Notes under the pieces: generated by a model
The model's input: only the letters and a program-made list of their open reading frames with translations
What the model was told of the DNA's origin: nothing
The model's database searches: none
DNA from: Lawsonibacter sp900766145
GTDB taxonomy: Bacteria; Bacillota; Clostridia; Oscillospirales; Oscillospiraceae
Strand: one strand, 5' to 3'
Length of the DNA stretch: 64,000 bases
Assembly (NCBI RefSeq): GCF_030372275.1
Contig: NZ_JAUDDJ010000002.1
Position numbers and translations under genes: made by a program
Shown: one piece after another, positions 34,184 through 43,397 of the stretch
Layout: the number at the start of each line of letters is the position of its first letter
Numbering within the stretch: position 1 is the stretch's first letter

Positions 34184-35245
34184 TCAGTACCGCCGGGCCG
34201 CTTTGGGGGCGGCGGGGGTGGCCAGCTCCAGCAGCAAACCGGTGAGCAGCTCCTGGCCGTCCTGGCCGGTGGACTTCATGGCCAGGTCCACCTGGCCGCA
34301 CCGCACCACCGCCTTCCGGCACCAGCCCAGAGTGAAGCGCCGGGCACTGTTCACCAGCTTTTCCGCCGGATAGGGCTTGATGCCCCACAGGGCGGCCACA
34401 TAGGACGGTCCTCTCCCCTGTTCCAGGGCCAGGCGGGCGGAGTAGAGCTGGCGCATCTGCCGCCCCAGGGACCACATGATCTTGATGGGAGGCTCCTGCA
34501 TCTGGTAGAGCTCCCCCAGCACCGAGGCCGCCTGGTCAAATTTGCCCTCGCCGATGGCGTCGGTCATCCGGAAGACCACCGCATCCAGCTGGGGGGTGGC
34601 CACCGCGTCGATATCCTGGCGGGTGATGTGCACTCCCTTGGCATAGGCCCCGATCTTCTCGATCTCCCCGATGAGGTTGGTCATCAGGTCGCCGCACAGG
34701 AAGATAAGGTCCAGGGCCAGCTTGGAGTCGATGTCCTTGCCCAGAGCCCGGAACCGACGCCGTACCCAGTCCACCAGATCCCCCTGGTCCTGGCGGACAA
34801 AGTTGACCACAGTCCCCGCCTGCTTGATGGCGGCGGAGAATTTGGTGCGGGCATCCATTTTAAAGGGGATAAGGTCAAAGACAAAGACCAGGCACACGTA
34901 GTCGGGCAGCTGGGTGAGGAGCTTGCCGTAGGCCTCCCGGTCCTTCTCCCCCGTCTTGAAGAGGTCAAAGTCGGTAACCTGGATGAAGGTGCGCTCCGCC
35001 ATCATGGGCAGACAGTCGATGGCCTCCTCCAGGGCGTGGGGAGACATGTCCTTGGCGGCGATGGGGTGGAAGTTAAACTCCTCCAGCCCTCCGGCGAGCA
35101 CCTTCTCCCGGAGCTTGCCCAGGTAGTAGTCCCGCAGATAGGTCTCCTCCCCGTGGAGAAGGTAGAGCTGCCCCGGCGTTCCCGCCGACAGGTCCTTTTT
35201 CAGTTTCTGATATCCGGCCGTATCGGCCTTTGCTTTGGGGGGCAT
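34184..35245 (-). CDS. holA: DNA polymerase III subunit delta
   Basis: The clamp-loader delta subunit (353 residues), which opens the beta clamp. Typical N-terminal features: YLLHGEETYLRDYYLGKLRE, then VQVTDFDLF-type strand (VTDFDLFKTG) and LVFVFDLIPFKMD. AGGAGG lies 8 bases before the ATG at 35245; a longer frame overlaps comEC in another frame and is not real. comEC-holA adjacency is common in Firmicutes. Confidence 0.93.
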   Translation of the reverse strand: MPPKAKADTAGYQKLKKDLSAGTPGQLYLLHGEETYLRDYYLGKLREKVLAGGLEEFNFHPIAAKDMSPHALEEAIDCLPMMAERTFIQVTDFDLFKTGEKDREAYGKLLTQLPDYVCLVFVFDLIPFKMDARTKFSAAIKQAGTVVNFVRQDQGDLVDWVRRRFRALGKDIDSKLALDLIFLCGDLMTNLIGEIEKIGAYAKGVHITRQDIDAVATPQLDAVVFRMTDAIGEGKFDQAASVLGELYQMQEPPIKIMWSLGRQMRQLYSARLALEQGRGPSYVAALWGIKPYPAEKLVNSARRFTLGWCRKAVVRCGQVDLAMKSTGQDGQELLTGLLLELATPAAPKAARRY

Positions 35246-35258
35246 GGCGTGCTCCTCC

Positions 35259-37586
35259 TTATTCTTGGTTCTGGATTTCCGGCTGCGACCCGATGCGCAG
35301 GGTGATGGTCCCCTGGAGATCGGTGCGGTAGATGCGGCAGCCTGCCGCCGCCAGCCGCTCCAGGGTCTCCTGGGCGGGGTGGCCGTAGGAATTGTGTTCG
35401 CCCACCGAGAGGAAGGCGTAGTCCGGGGCGGTTGCCGCCAGCAGCTGCTCCGAGGTGGAGGATTTGGAACCGTGGTGGCCCGCCACCAGCACCTCCAGGT
35501 CGGGCAGGGCGGCATGGGTCAGGAGCTGCTGCTCCACGTCGGCGCCCATATCCCCGGTGATGAGAGTGTCAAAGTCTCCGTTGGAAACCAGGCAGGTGAG
35601 GCCCGCCTCGTTGGTCTCCCCCGCGCCCAGCGGGGCGTAGAGCTGGACGGTACGGTCCTGGTCCAGGGTGAGGAGGGTGTCCTCTCCCACTTCCAGCACC
35701 TCCACCCCCTTCTCCTGAGCGGCAGAGAGAATTTCCTCCCGCAGAGGCTCCTCCTCCCCGGTGGCGGGCGGAATGGCAAGGGTATCCACTTGCACCCGTT
35801 TCAAAAGCTGAGCCACCCCATTGGCGTGGTCGGCATGGAAGTGGGTGAGCACCAGCAGGTCCAGCCGCCCTACCCCGTAGTCTCCCAGGAAGTCGGCGGC
35901 AATGTCTCCGGCGCTGTCGTAGCTATCCCCGCCGCAGTCTACCAGACACAAAAATTGGCCGCTGCGCACCAGTACGCTCTGGCCCTGGCCCACGTCCAGC
36001 ACGGTGACCGCCCCGCTCCCCCACCAGAAGCTCCAGGCGTTGAGGAGCATGGCCAGGCACAGAGTGGTTACACCGCAGCAGGTGGGGATGATCCACCGCT
36101 TCTTCCCCGGCAAGATGGGGATGAGAATCAAAATGAGGTACACCAGCACCAGCCAGGCCCGGTAATAGACGCTTTGGGTGGTGACGGCGGAGAAGGTAAG
36201 GCTGGAAAGGCCGTCAATGACGGCGTTCAAGTAGCGCCCCAGGGGCGCGATGGGCAGGGCGACCAAGGCGGCCAACTCCGGGACAAACACGCCCAGGGTT
36301 CCAATGAGCACCCCCGCCCCGAACAGAATCCCCACCGCCCACAGGGTCAAAAGGTTAGAGAGGGGCGCAATGAGGGAGACCGACTGGAAGTAGATGGCCG
36401 ACAGAGGCACCGTAAATACGGAGGCCCCCAGGGTGGCACAGAAGGTGGACACAATGAATTTGGGCACCAGCTGGATAGCCCACCATAGGGTCCACCGCTT
36501 GGCCGGACGGAAGGGAATGCGGGCCATCAGAGCAGTCTGGAGGGGCTGGGCGCACAGGAAAATGCCCGCCACGGCAGCAAAGGAGAGTTGGAGACCGATG
36601 TGGGCCGCCGAGAAGGGGTTATACAGCAGCAAAAGCAGCAGCGCCCCGCCCAGGGAGGTAAACTCGTCCCGCTCCCGGTAAAAGAGAGGCCCGATGTGCA
36701 GCAGCAGGATCATTACCGCCGCCCGCACCACCGAGGGGGTACATCCGGCCGTGAGGGTAAACAGGATGGTCACCGGGATGGTGACCAGAGAGGCCAGCCG
36801 CCGCCACCCTCCAAACAGCATGGACAGCAGGCCCGCCAGGAAGGCCAGGTGCATACCGGACACCGCCACCGTGTGGCTCAGGCCTGCGCGCTGGAGGGAG
36901 GTGGTAAAGGGGTCGCTGAGGTTGTCCCGGTTGCCCGTCACCAGAGCCTGAACTAACCCAGACACGTCGCTAGGGAAGGCTTGCGAAATGCTCTCTTTCA
37001 GCGCCTGGGACCAGTAGGCGGGCCAGTCCCGCAGGGGGATATGGTTTGGGCGCTCCACCTCCAGGCGGCCGTAGGCTTGGCCGGTGAGAAAGATGCCCTT
37101 GGCGGTGTAGTAGGTGATCTCCTCCCCCGACGAGGCCTGGTCGGCCAGGGCGCAGTGGGTCACCGTCTCGATCCGGTCCCCGGGGCGCAGGTCCGCGCCC
37201 TGGTCGTCCACATAGAGCAGGATGGGCACCGTGACCCACCCCTCCGTGTCCGCCCGGGCCAGGACGGAAAAGCCGCCGTAGTCGGTCTCCTGGGGCCACT
37301 GGGACACGGTGGCGGTGAGGCGCACCGTCTTTTCATCCAACAGTTCCGCAGGCCGCCAGAACATCCAGCTGTACCCGGTCGTCCACAGGCAGCCCAAGGC
37401 CAGGCCGAAGGCGGCGTACCGGGCCGTCCGCCCCCGGGGCCGTTTCCTCACTTGGGGCAGGAAGGTGAGACCAAAGGCCAGGGCAAAGCCGCACCCCAGA
37501 GGGAGCAGCAACGATTCCAGAGGCAGGTAATTGGCACAAAACACCGCTCCAGCAAAGGAGAAGGACAGAATGGCCAGCATGCTCAC
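35259..37586 (-). CDS. comEC: DNA internalisation competence protein ComEC/Rec2
   Basis: A protein of 775 residues forming the inner-membrane DNA uptake channel. An N-terminal DUF4131-like region with transmembrane helices is followed by the central Competence domain (SQAFPSDVSGLVQALVTG, HTVAVSGMHLAFLAGLLS) with about 7-8 helices. A C-terminal metallo-beta-lactamase-fold nuclease-like domain has LTHFHADHANG and AGHHGSKSST. The GTG start at 37586 is supported by AAGGAGGG at 7 bases. Length is normal. It may indicate DNA uptake capacity, though other com genes are outside the window. Confidence 0.94.
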   Translation of the reverse strand: MSMLAILSFSFAGAVFCANYLPLESLLLPLGCGFALAFGLTFLPQVRKRPRGRTARYAAFGLALGCLWTTGYSWMFWRPAELLDEKTVRLTATVSQWPQETDYGGFSVLARADTEGWVTVPILLYVDDQGADLRPGDRIETVTHCALADQASSGEEITYYTAKGIFLTGQAYGRLEVERPNHIPLRDWPAYWSQALKESISQAFPSDVSGLVQALVTGNRDNLSDPFTTSLQRAGLSHTVAVSGMHLAFLAGLLSMLFGGWRRLASLVTIPVTILFTLTAGCTPSVVRAAVMILLLHIGPLFYRERDEFTSLGGALLLLLLYNPFSAAHIGLQLSFAAVAGIFLCAQPLQTALMARIPFRPAKRWTLWWAIQLVPKFIVSTFCATLGASVFTVPLSAIYFQSVSLIAPLSNLLTLWAVGILFGAGVLIGTLGVFVPELAALVALPIAPLGRYLNAVIDGLSSLTFSAVTTQSVYYRAWLVLVYLILILIPILPGKKRWIIPTCCGVTTLCLAMLLNAWSFWWGSGAVTVLDVGQGQSVLVRSGQFLCLVDCGGDSYDSAGDIAADFLGDYGVGRLDLLVLTHFHADHANGVAQLLKRVQVDTLAIPPATGEEEPLREEILSAAQEKGVEVLEVGEDTLLTLDQDRTVQLYAPLGAGETNEAGLTCLVSNGDFDTLITGDMGADVEQQLLTHAALPDLEVLVAGHHGSKSSTSEQLLAATAPDYAFLSVGEHNSYGHPAQETLERLAAAGCRIYRTDLQGTITLRIGSQPEIQNQE

Positions 37587-37690
37587 AGCCCTTCCCTCCT
37601 TCTCTCATTCTGCCCTCCATTATAAAAGAATTTCCGGCCTGATACAAGAGAAGATGTCGAAGGGAGTCGAACCATGTCGCCCCACAGAAA

Positions 37691-37717
37691 GCGGGGAGCC
37701 GGTTTCGGCTCCCCGCA
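37691..37717 (-). terminator. Terminator of the folate transporter gene
   Basis: GCGGGGAGCC-6-GGCTCCCCGC is followed on the minus strand by TTTCTGT, 10 bases after the folT stop region. Confidence 0.75.
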
Positions 37718-37726
37718 GAGGAAACA

Positions 37727-38344
37727 TTAAAATACTTTGATGGCCCCATCCACCTGCTTGGGAATCAGGTTCATCCGCTGCAAGATGGGCAGCAGGGCCT
37801 GGAACAGCACATACAGCACTGCCGCCTTGGGGATGATGGTGACCAGGTTCTTTCCCAGACTGGGGATAAACCAGGCCCAATACACGCCGCCGCGCATCAT
37901 CACCGTCCATACCGAGCCCATGGCCGCATTTACCAGCAGGTTTACCACCAGATTAGCCAGTACCAGCCGCCACACGGTGATCCGTGCCCGGTAGAAGCAT
38001 AGGGCATACACCAGCACCCCCGCCATGGTGGACAGGGTGTAGCCGGGGAAGAAGTCTCCCGTGGGCTGGAGAATAAAGCCCAAAATATCCTCAACAAAGG
38101 CAAAAATCAGGCCCAGCGTGGGGCCGCATACCAGGGCGCACAGGCTCCGGGCCAGAAAGCCCCAGGTCAGCTTGGTGTGGGCGATGGGGATGCCGGGAAT
38201 GAGGGACAGCGCCCGGGTCATGGCCACCATCAAAGCCGCAAACATCAGCAGCTTCAAGGCCTTGGCGCAGGCGTTGGCCTCCCGCCAGTAGGCGGGGGTA
38301 AAGGGAGTGCGGTACAAATTCATGGGGATGCGGGTTTGGGACAT
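37727..38344 (-). CDS. folT: ECF transporter S component, folate family (FolT-like)
   Basis: A membrane protein of 205 residues with about six hydrophobic segments. It is the substrate-binding S subunit of an energy-coupling-factor vitamin transporter and works with a shared EcfAA'T module not present here. The folate assignment rests on the segment MVAMTRALSLIPGIP...HTKLTWGFLARSLCALVCGP (landmarks ALSLIPGIPI and LVCGPTLGLIFAFVEDILGF) and on the THF-type riboswitch in its leader. GGAGG lies 7 bases before the ATG at 38344. Confidence 0.87.
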   Translation of the reverse strand: MSQTRIPMNLYRTPFTPAYWREANACAKALKLLMFAALMVAMTRALSLIPGIPIAHTKLTWGFLARSLCALVCGPTLGLIFAFVEDILGFILQPTGDFFPGYTLSTMAGVLVYALCFYRARITVWRLVLANLVVNLLVNAAMGSVWTVMMRGGVYWAWFIPSLGKNLVTIIPKAAVLYVLFQALLPILQRMNLIPKQVDGAIKVF

Positions 38345-38429
38345 AAAAAAACCTCCTGTCTGTCTTGGCAGCCCGATTTCGGGAATGCCGCACAGAGGGA
38401 GGAAGGAATGTTTTTTCGCCCCGTCCTGC

Positions 38430-38554
38430 GGCAGCGGGATGCGAAACACACACTGCCGCCCGCCCAAAGGCAGACTGTTCGTCCGGCGGACAACTCCCCG
38501 TCCCGCCGACACTAAGGCGTTTTATACGTCCAGCACGTGTGCTTCTACTCTGCC
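38430..38554 (-). promoter_or_regulatory. THF (tetrahydrofolate) riboswitch upstream of folT
   Basis: The leader RNA folds like a type I THF riboswitch. P1 is GGCAG...CTGCC, flanked by the conserved AGAGTAG on the 5' side and GCATCCCGCT on the 3' side. P2 is an 8-bp pairing of AAGCACAC with GTGTGTGTTT. The internal hairpin is bracketed by TTAGTG and ACGAAC and has the loop GGGGAGTTGT, which corresponds to TTAAGTG...GGGATGTCGT...ACGAA in the published Eubacterium siraeum aptamer as I remember it. It is about 30 nt longer than that aptamer. Downstream, a CCTCC-containing tract (38412-38400 region) could mask the AGGAGG of folT, so translational control is likely. Confidence 0.75.
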
Positions 38555-38560
38555 GTGGCT

Positions 38561-38589
38561 AGTGTACTCCATCCATCGGGAAAAGGCAA
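38561..38589 (-). promoter_or_regulatory. Sigma-A promoter for folT
   Basis: On the minus strand: TTGCCT (38589-38584), 17 bases, TACACT (38566-38561). Transcription would start almost exactly at the 5' end of the THF aptamer. Confidence 0.7.
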
Positions 38590-38607
38590 GAGGAAGTTTC
38601 CTCGCCC

Positions 38608-38637
38608 TTGACGGCCCGCCCCTTTTCTTAGTATGAT
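38608..38637 (+). promoter_or_regulatory. Sigma-A promoter for rsmA
   Basis: TTGACG (38608-38613), 18 bases, TATGAT (38632-38637). It is back-to-back with the folT promoter, with only about 20 bases between the -35 boxes. Confidence 0.75.
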
Positions 38638-38669
38638 AAGAAGGAAAATTTATGATTTCGAGGTGTCTT

Positions 38670-39521
38670 ATGGACCTTTGCAATATTAACGACATCAAAG
38701 CGCTCCTGGCCCGCCACGGCTTCCGCTTCTCCAAATCCATGGGCCAGAATTTCCTTATTGAGGACTGGGTACCCCGGGACATTGCGGAAGCCTCCGGCGC
38801 CGCCCCCGGGGTGGGGGTGATCGAGGTAGGCCCCGGCATCGGCCCCCTTACCCGGGAGCTGTCCCTGCGGGCAGACAAGGTAGTCTCCATTGAGCTGGAC
38901 CGCTCTCTGCTGCCCATTCTGGCTGAAACCCTCTCCGACCGGCCCAATGCGGAGATCTTCCCCGGCGACGTGCTGAAAACCGACCTGCCCGGCCTGGTGG
39001 CCGAGAAGCTGGCTGGCCTCTCCCCCATCGCCTGCGCCAACCTGCCCTACAACATCACCACCCCCGCCATCACCGCCCTCATCGAGGCGGGATGCTTCCA
39101 GTCCATCACAGTGATGATTCAGCGGGAGGTAGCCCGGCGGATCTGCGCCGCCCCCGGCACCGGCGACTACGGCGCCTTCTCGGTGTACTGCCAGTACCAC
39201 ACCAAGCCGGAGATCCTCTTTGACGTGCCTCCCTCCTGCTTTATCCCCGCTCCCAAAGTCACTTCCTCCGTTCTGCGCATGGTTCCCCAGACTCCGCCTG
39301 CGGAAGTGGACGATCCCAAGCACTTTTTCCGAGTAGTCCGGGCAGCCTTCGCCCAGCGGCGCAAAACCCTGCTCAACAGTTTAAGTTCTTCCTTAGGAGA
39401 TGGGACTTTCAAAGAAGCCATTGCCAACGCCATCGCTGCCTGCGGTTTGCCGGAGAATATCCGGGGTGAGCGGCTGTCTATTTCCGACTTCGCCGCACTC
39501 TCCAAGGCTCTGCGCCGGTAA
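38670..39521 (+). CDS. rsmA: 16S rRNA (adenine1518/1519-N6)-dimethyltransferase
   Basis: The KsgA methyltransferase, 283 residues, which dimethylates two adenines in helix 45 of 16S rRNA. Characteristic segments: KALLARHGFRFSKSMGQNFL at the N-terminus, SAM-binding VIEVGPGIGPLT, and the catalytic NLPYNITTP. The ATG at 38670 (MDLCNIND) gives the usual N-terminus and has GAGGTG close upstream; an ATG at 38652 with AAGGA is an alternative. Its stop is followed by a 206-bp leader of pckA. Confidence 0.95.
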   Translation: MDLCNINDIKALLARHGFRFSKSMGQNFLIEDWVPRDIAEASGAAPGVGVIEVGPGIGPLTRELSLRADKVVSIELDRSLLPILAETLSDRPNAEIFPGDVLKTDLPGLVAEKLAGLSPIACANLPYNITTPAITALIEAGCFQSITVMIQREVARRICAAPGTGDYGAFSVYCQYHTKPEILFDVPPSCFIPAPKVTSSVLRMVPQTPPAEVDDPKHFFRVVRAAFAQRRKTLLNSLSSSLGDGTFKEAIANAIAACGLPENIRGERLSISDFAALSKALRR

Positions 39522-39614
39522 GAGACACAACCTCTCTGAATTTGCCTGATGATCCAGCTGTTGGATAGCAAAACAGCAATATTACCTATAACTAAATTAC
39601 AATCTCTTGGGGAA

Positions 39615-39643
39615 TTGACTTTATTGCCAACTCCGTGTATTAT
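39615..39643 (+). promoter_or_regulatory. Sigma-A promoter for pckA
   Basis: TTGACT (39615-39620), 17 bases, TATTAT (39638-39643). The transcript would carry an untranslated leader of about 75 nt with a hairpin CTTCCC(T)GCGG...CCGC-GGGAAG at about 39660-39700. Confidence 0.75.
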
Positions 39644-39727
39644 TATTTGTGTTTTGGGACTTCCCTGCGGGGAGCAGCGCACTTTTCCGCCCGCGGGAAG
39701 ATTATTACAGAAAAGAGGTCATGCGCT

Positions 39728-41335
<1,608 letters not shown>

Positions 41336-41356
41336 TTCTCCTTCCTACATCGGCCA

Positions 41357-41391
41357 TTCGGGGCGCCGCAGCTGCGGCGCCCCGAATTTTG
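41357..41391 (+). terminator. Terminator of pckA
   Basis: A perfect palindrome TTCGGGGCGCCGCAG/CTGCGGCGCCCCGAA is followed by TTTTGT. Confidence 0.9.
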
Positions 41392-41403
41392 TGAGGTAAC
41401 CCC

Positions 41404-42078
41404 ATGAAAAAGCGCTATCAAACTTCGGAGACTCTGCCGGTAGGCCTGCTGCTGGCCCTGGCGGGAGGCATTCTGGACGCATACAGCTATCTCAACCGGG
41501 GCCAGGTCTTTGCCACGGCAGAGACGGGCAACCTGGTGCTGCTGGGCATCAATGTCTCCCTGGGCAACTGGTCCCAGGTGCTCCACTACCTGCTGCCTGT
41601 GCTGGCCTACACCGCCGGGGTACTGGTCACCGAGCTGCTCCGCCGCCGCCTGGGCGACGAGGGAGGCTGGCTCCACTGGCGGCAGTACCTGCTGCTGGTG
41701 GAGTGCGTGGCCATCGCTGTGGTGGCCTTTCTCCCCCAGACCCTCAATCCTCTGGCCAACCTGATGATCTCCTTTGCCAGCGCGGTACAGGTGGACTCCT
41801 TCCGGAAATTCAACGGCTGCGGCTGCGCCACCACCATGTGCACCGGCAACCTGAGAAGCGGCACCGAGCACCTGTTTTTCTGGCTGTCCCACCGGGAGCG
41901 GGACGCCCTGAACAAAGTGGGGCTGTACTACGGACTGATCCTCAGCTTTGTCACCGGAGCGGTGCTCAGCGGCCTGCTCAGCCACTGGCTGCACAACCAG
42001 ACCGCTTTGGCCGCCATCCTGCCCCTGCTCATCGCCTTTGGCATGATGTTCCGGGAGCAGGCACAGAGAGAAGAGTAA
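41404..42078 (+). CDS. DUF1275 (YoaK-like) membrane protein
   Basis: An integral membrane protein of 224 residues with six to seven hydrophobic segments. The DUF1275 signatures are LALAGGILDAYSYLNRGQVF and AETGNLVLLGI near the N-terminus, and CATTMCTGNLRSGTEHL in the middle. The function of the family is not established; some are linked to small-molecule transport. GTGAGGT precedes the ATG, directly after the pckA terminator. Confidence 0.9.
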   Translation: MKKRYQTSETLPVGLLLALAGGILDAYSYLNRGQVFATAETGNLVLLGINVSLGNWSQVLHYLLPVLAYTAGVLVTELLRRRLGDEGGWLHWRQYLLLVECVAIAVVAFLPQTLNPLANLMISFASAVQVDSFRKFNGCGCATTMCTGNLRSGTEHLFFWLSHRERDALNKVGLYYGLILSFVTGAVLSGLLSHWLHNQTALAAILPLLIAFGMMFREQAQREE

Positions 42079-42114
42079 AAAACGGTGCAAGTGGTTCCAC
42101 TTGCACCGTTTTTG
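42077..42114. terminator. Bidirectional terminator
   Basis: AACGGTGCAAGTGG/CCACTTGCACCGTT is flanked by AAAAAA and TTTTT between the convergent DUF1275 and LysE genes. Confidence 0.92.
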
Positions 42115-42115
42115 T

Positions 42116-42697
42116 TCAGTTGAAAAACAGGGAGACGGCACAGTAGACCAGCAGCAGGGCCATGATGGTATTCACCACCCGGGCATGGCGGGAGAACAGC
42201 AGCCGGAACACAGAACCAAAGGCGGACCAGCACAGCGTAAAGGCAAAGCCGATGAAGGCCAGCAGCAGGGCATAGGCGGTCAAAGGCAGCAGCTGTCCGT
42301 GGTAGAAGGGCAGGATATAGGCCTCCATGGACAAAATGCAGTAGAGATAGATTTTGGGGTTAATGAACTGCAAGGCAAGACCGGACCAGAATCCATCCCG
42401 GGAGTGGTCCTCCCGGATCTCCCCGCCACAGAAGGTCTCCCAGGCCAGATAGAGCATATACAGCGCCCCCGCCGCCAGCATGGGCAGCTTGATTTTGGGG
42501 ATTAGGGCGGACAGCCCGTCACAGAAAGCAGTGCACAGCAGCATCACAATGGAAAATCCAACCCAGATGCCCAAGTTGAAGGGCAGCGCCCCGCGAAATC
42601 CCTTCCGGCTGCCGTTGGACATGGACATGATGTTGTTAGGGCCGGGGGTAACGGCGGTGACCACCGCGTAAGTCAAAAAGGAGAACCAGGGGAACAT
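42116..42697 (-). CDS. LysE-family amino-acid exporter
   Basis: A six-TM RhtB/LysE-type translocator of 193 residues that exports amino acids or related metabolites. The family motif TPGPNNIMSMSNGSRKGFRG is at residues 17-36. GGAGG lies 9 bases before the ATG at 42697. It is divergent from an XRE-cupin regulator, a common pairing in which the regulator controls the exporter in response to a bound small molecule. Confidence 0.92.
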   Translation of the reverse strand: MFPWFSFLTYAVVTAVTPGPNNIMSMSNGSRKGFRGALPFNLGIWVGFSIVMLLCTAFCDGLSALIPKIKLPMLAAGALYMLYLAWETFCGGEIREDHSRDGFWSGLALQFINPKIYLYCILSMEAYILPFYHGQLLPLTAYALLLAFIGFAFTLCWSAFGSVFRLLFSRHARVVNTIMALLLVYCAVSLFFN

Positions 42698-42750
42698 ATT
42701 TGACTTCCTCCCTCTTGGATGATAAAATATAAGACAATAAGTCCAGCATC

Positions 42751-42792
42751 TTGGATTTATTATATTGTATGATTCATCCAATATCTTGTCAA
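42751..42792. promoter_or_regulatory. lysE promoter with overlapping TTGGAT inverted repeat (candidate operator)
   Basis: On the minus strand: TTGACA (42792-42787), 17 bases, TACAAT (42769-42764), firing into lysE. An inverted pair TTGGAT (42751-42756) and ATCCAA (42776-42781) overlaps this promoter, and a third TTGGAT lies at 42715-42720. These are candidate binding sites for the adjacent XRE-cupin protein. Confidence 0.6.
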
Positions 42793-42804
42793 GAGGGAAT
42801 CAAC

Positions 42805-43350
42805 ATGGATGTGACCAGCCTTGTAGCAAAAAGTGTCCGCCAGGCCCGGGAGGCAAAAAAGCTCACCCTGGACGGGGCCGCCGCCGCCACTGGGGTATCC
42901 CGAAGCATGCTGGCCCAGATCGAAAAGGGGGAGGTAAACCCCACCATCTCGGTACTGTGGAAGATCGCCAACGGGTACAAGGTGTCCTTCACCTCCCTGG
43001 TGGAGGACCGGCAGCCGGGAGTAGAGGTGCTCCACCAGGGAGAACCTCTGGCAGAAGATGAGGGGCGGTATCTCAACTACCCCCTCTTCCCCTTTCAGGA
43101 CCAGACCCGCTTTGAGACCTACCGCATCGTCATCCAGCCGGAAGGCGCGCTGAAAGCCCAGCCCCACTTAAAGGGCTCCTCGGAGTATATCACTGTCTTT
43201 GCCGGACAGGTGGAGATTACCGTGGACAAGGAATCTTTTGCCCTATCCCAGGGGGACTCCATCCGCTTCCCCTGCGATGTGCCCCATGGCTACCGCAATC
43301 CGGGGACGGAGCCAGCAGAGCTGAGTATGCTCATCTATTACGGCGACTGA
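42805..43350 (+). CDS. XRE-family transcriptional regulator with C-terminal cupin domain
   Basis: A protein of 181 residues. An N-terminal HTH (residues 8-62, KLTLDGAAAATGVSRSMLAQIEKG with the recognition helix after GVS) is joined to a cupin sensor domain (about 100-178, HLKGSSEYITVFAGQVEI and GDSIRFPCDVPHGY). It should bind a small ligand and control the divergent lysE. AGAGGGA precedes the ATG at 42805; an upstream in-frame methionine would include operator sequence. Confidence 0.92.
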   Translation: MDVTSLVAKSVRQAREAKKLTLDGAAAATGVSRSMLAQIEKGEVNPTISVLWKIANGYKVSFTSLVEDRQPGVEVLHQGEPLAEDEGRYLNYPLFPFQDQTRFETYRIVIQPEGALKAQPHLKGSSEYITVFAGQVEITVDKESFALSQGDSIRFPCDVPHGYRNPGTEPAELSMLIYYGD

Positions 43351-43397
43351 AAAAACATGGGGCCTGCTGACTTGGTCAGCAGGCCCCATGTTTTTTA
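43351..43397. terminator. Bidirectional terminator
   Basis: AAAAACATGGGGCCTGCTGA pairs with TCAGCAGGCCCCATGTTTTT between the convergent regulator and dpaL genes. Confidence 0.93.

Noticed and set aside
37655..37685. GGTTCGACTCCC on the minus strand resembles a tRNA or tmRNA T-arm
   Set aside because: The flanking bases do not form a T-stem, and no acceptor, D or anticodon arm can be drawn around it; it is treated as coincidence in an intergenic gap.
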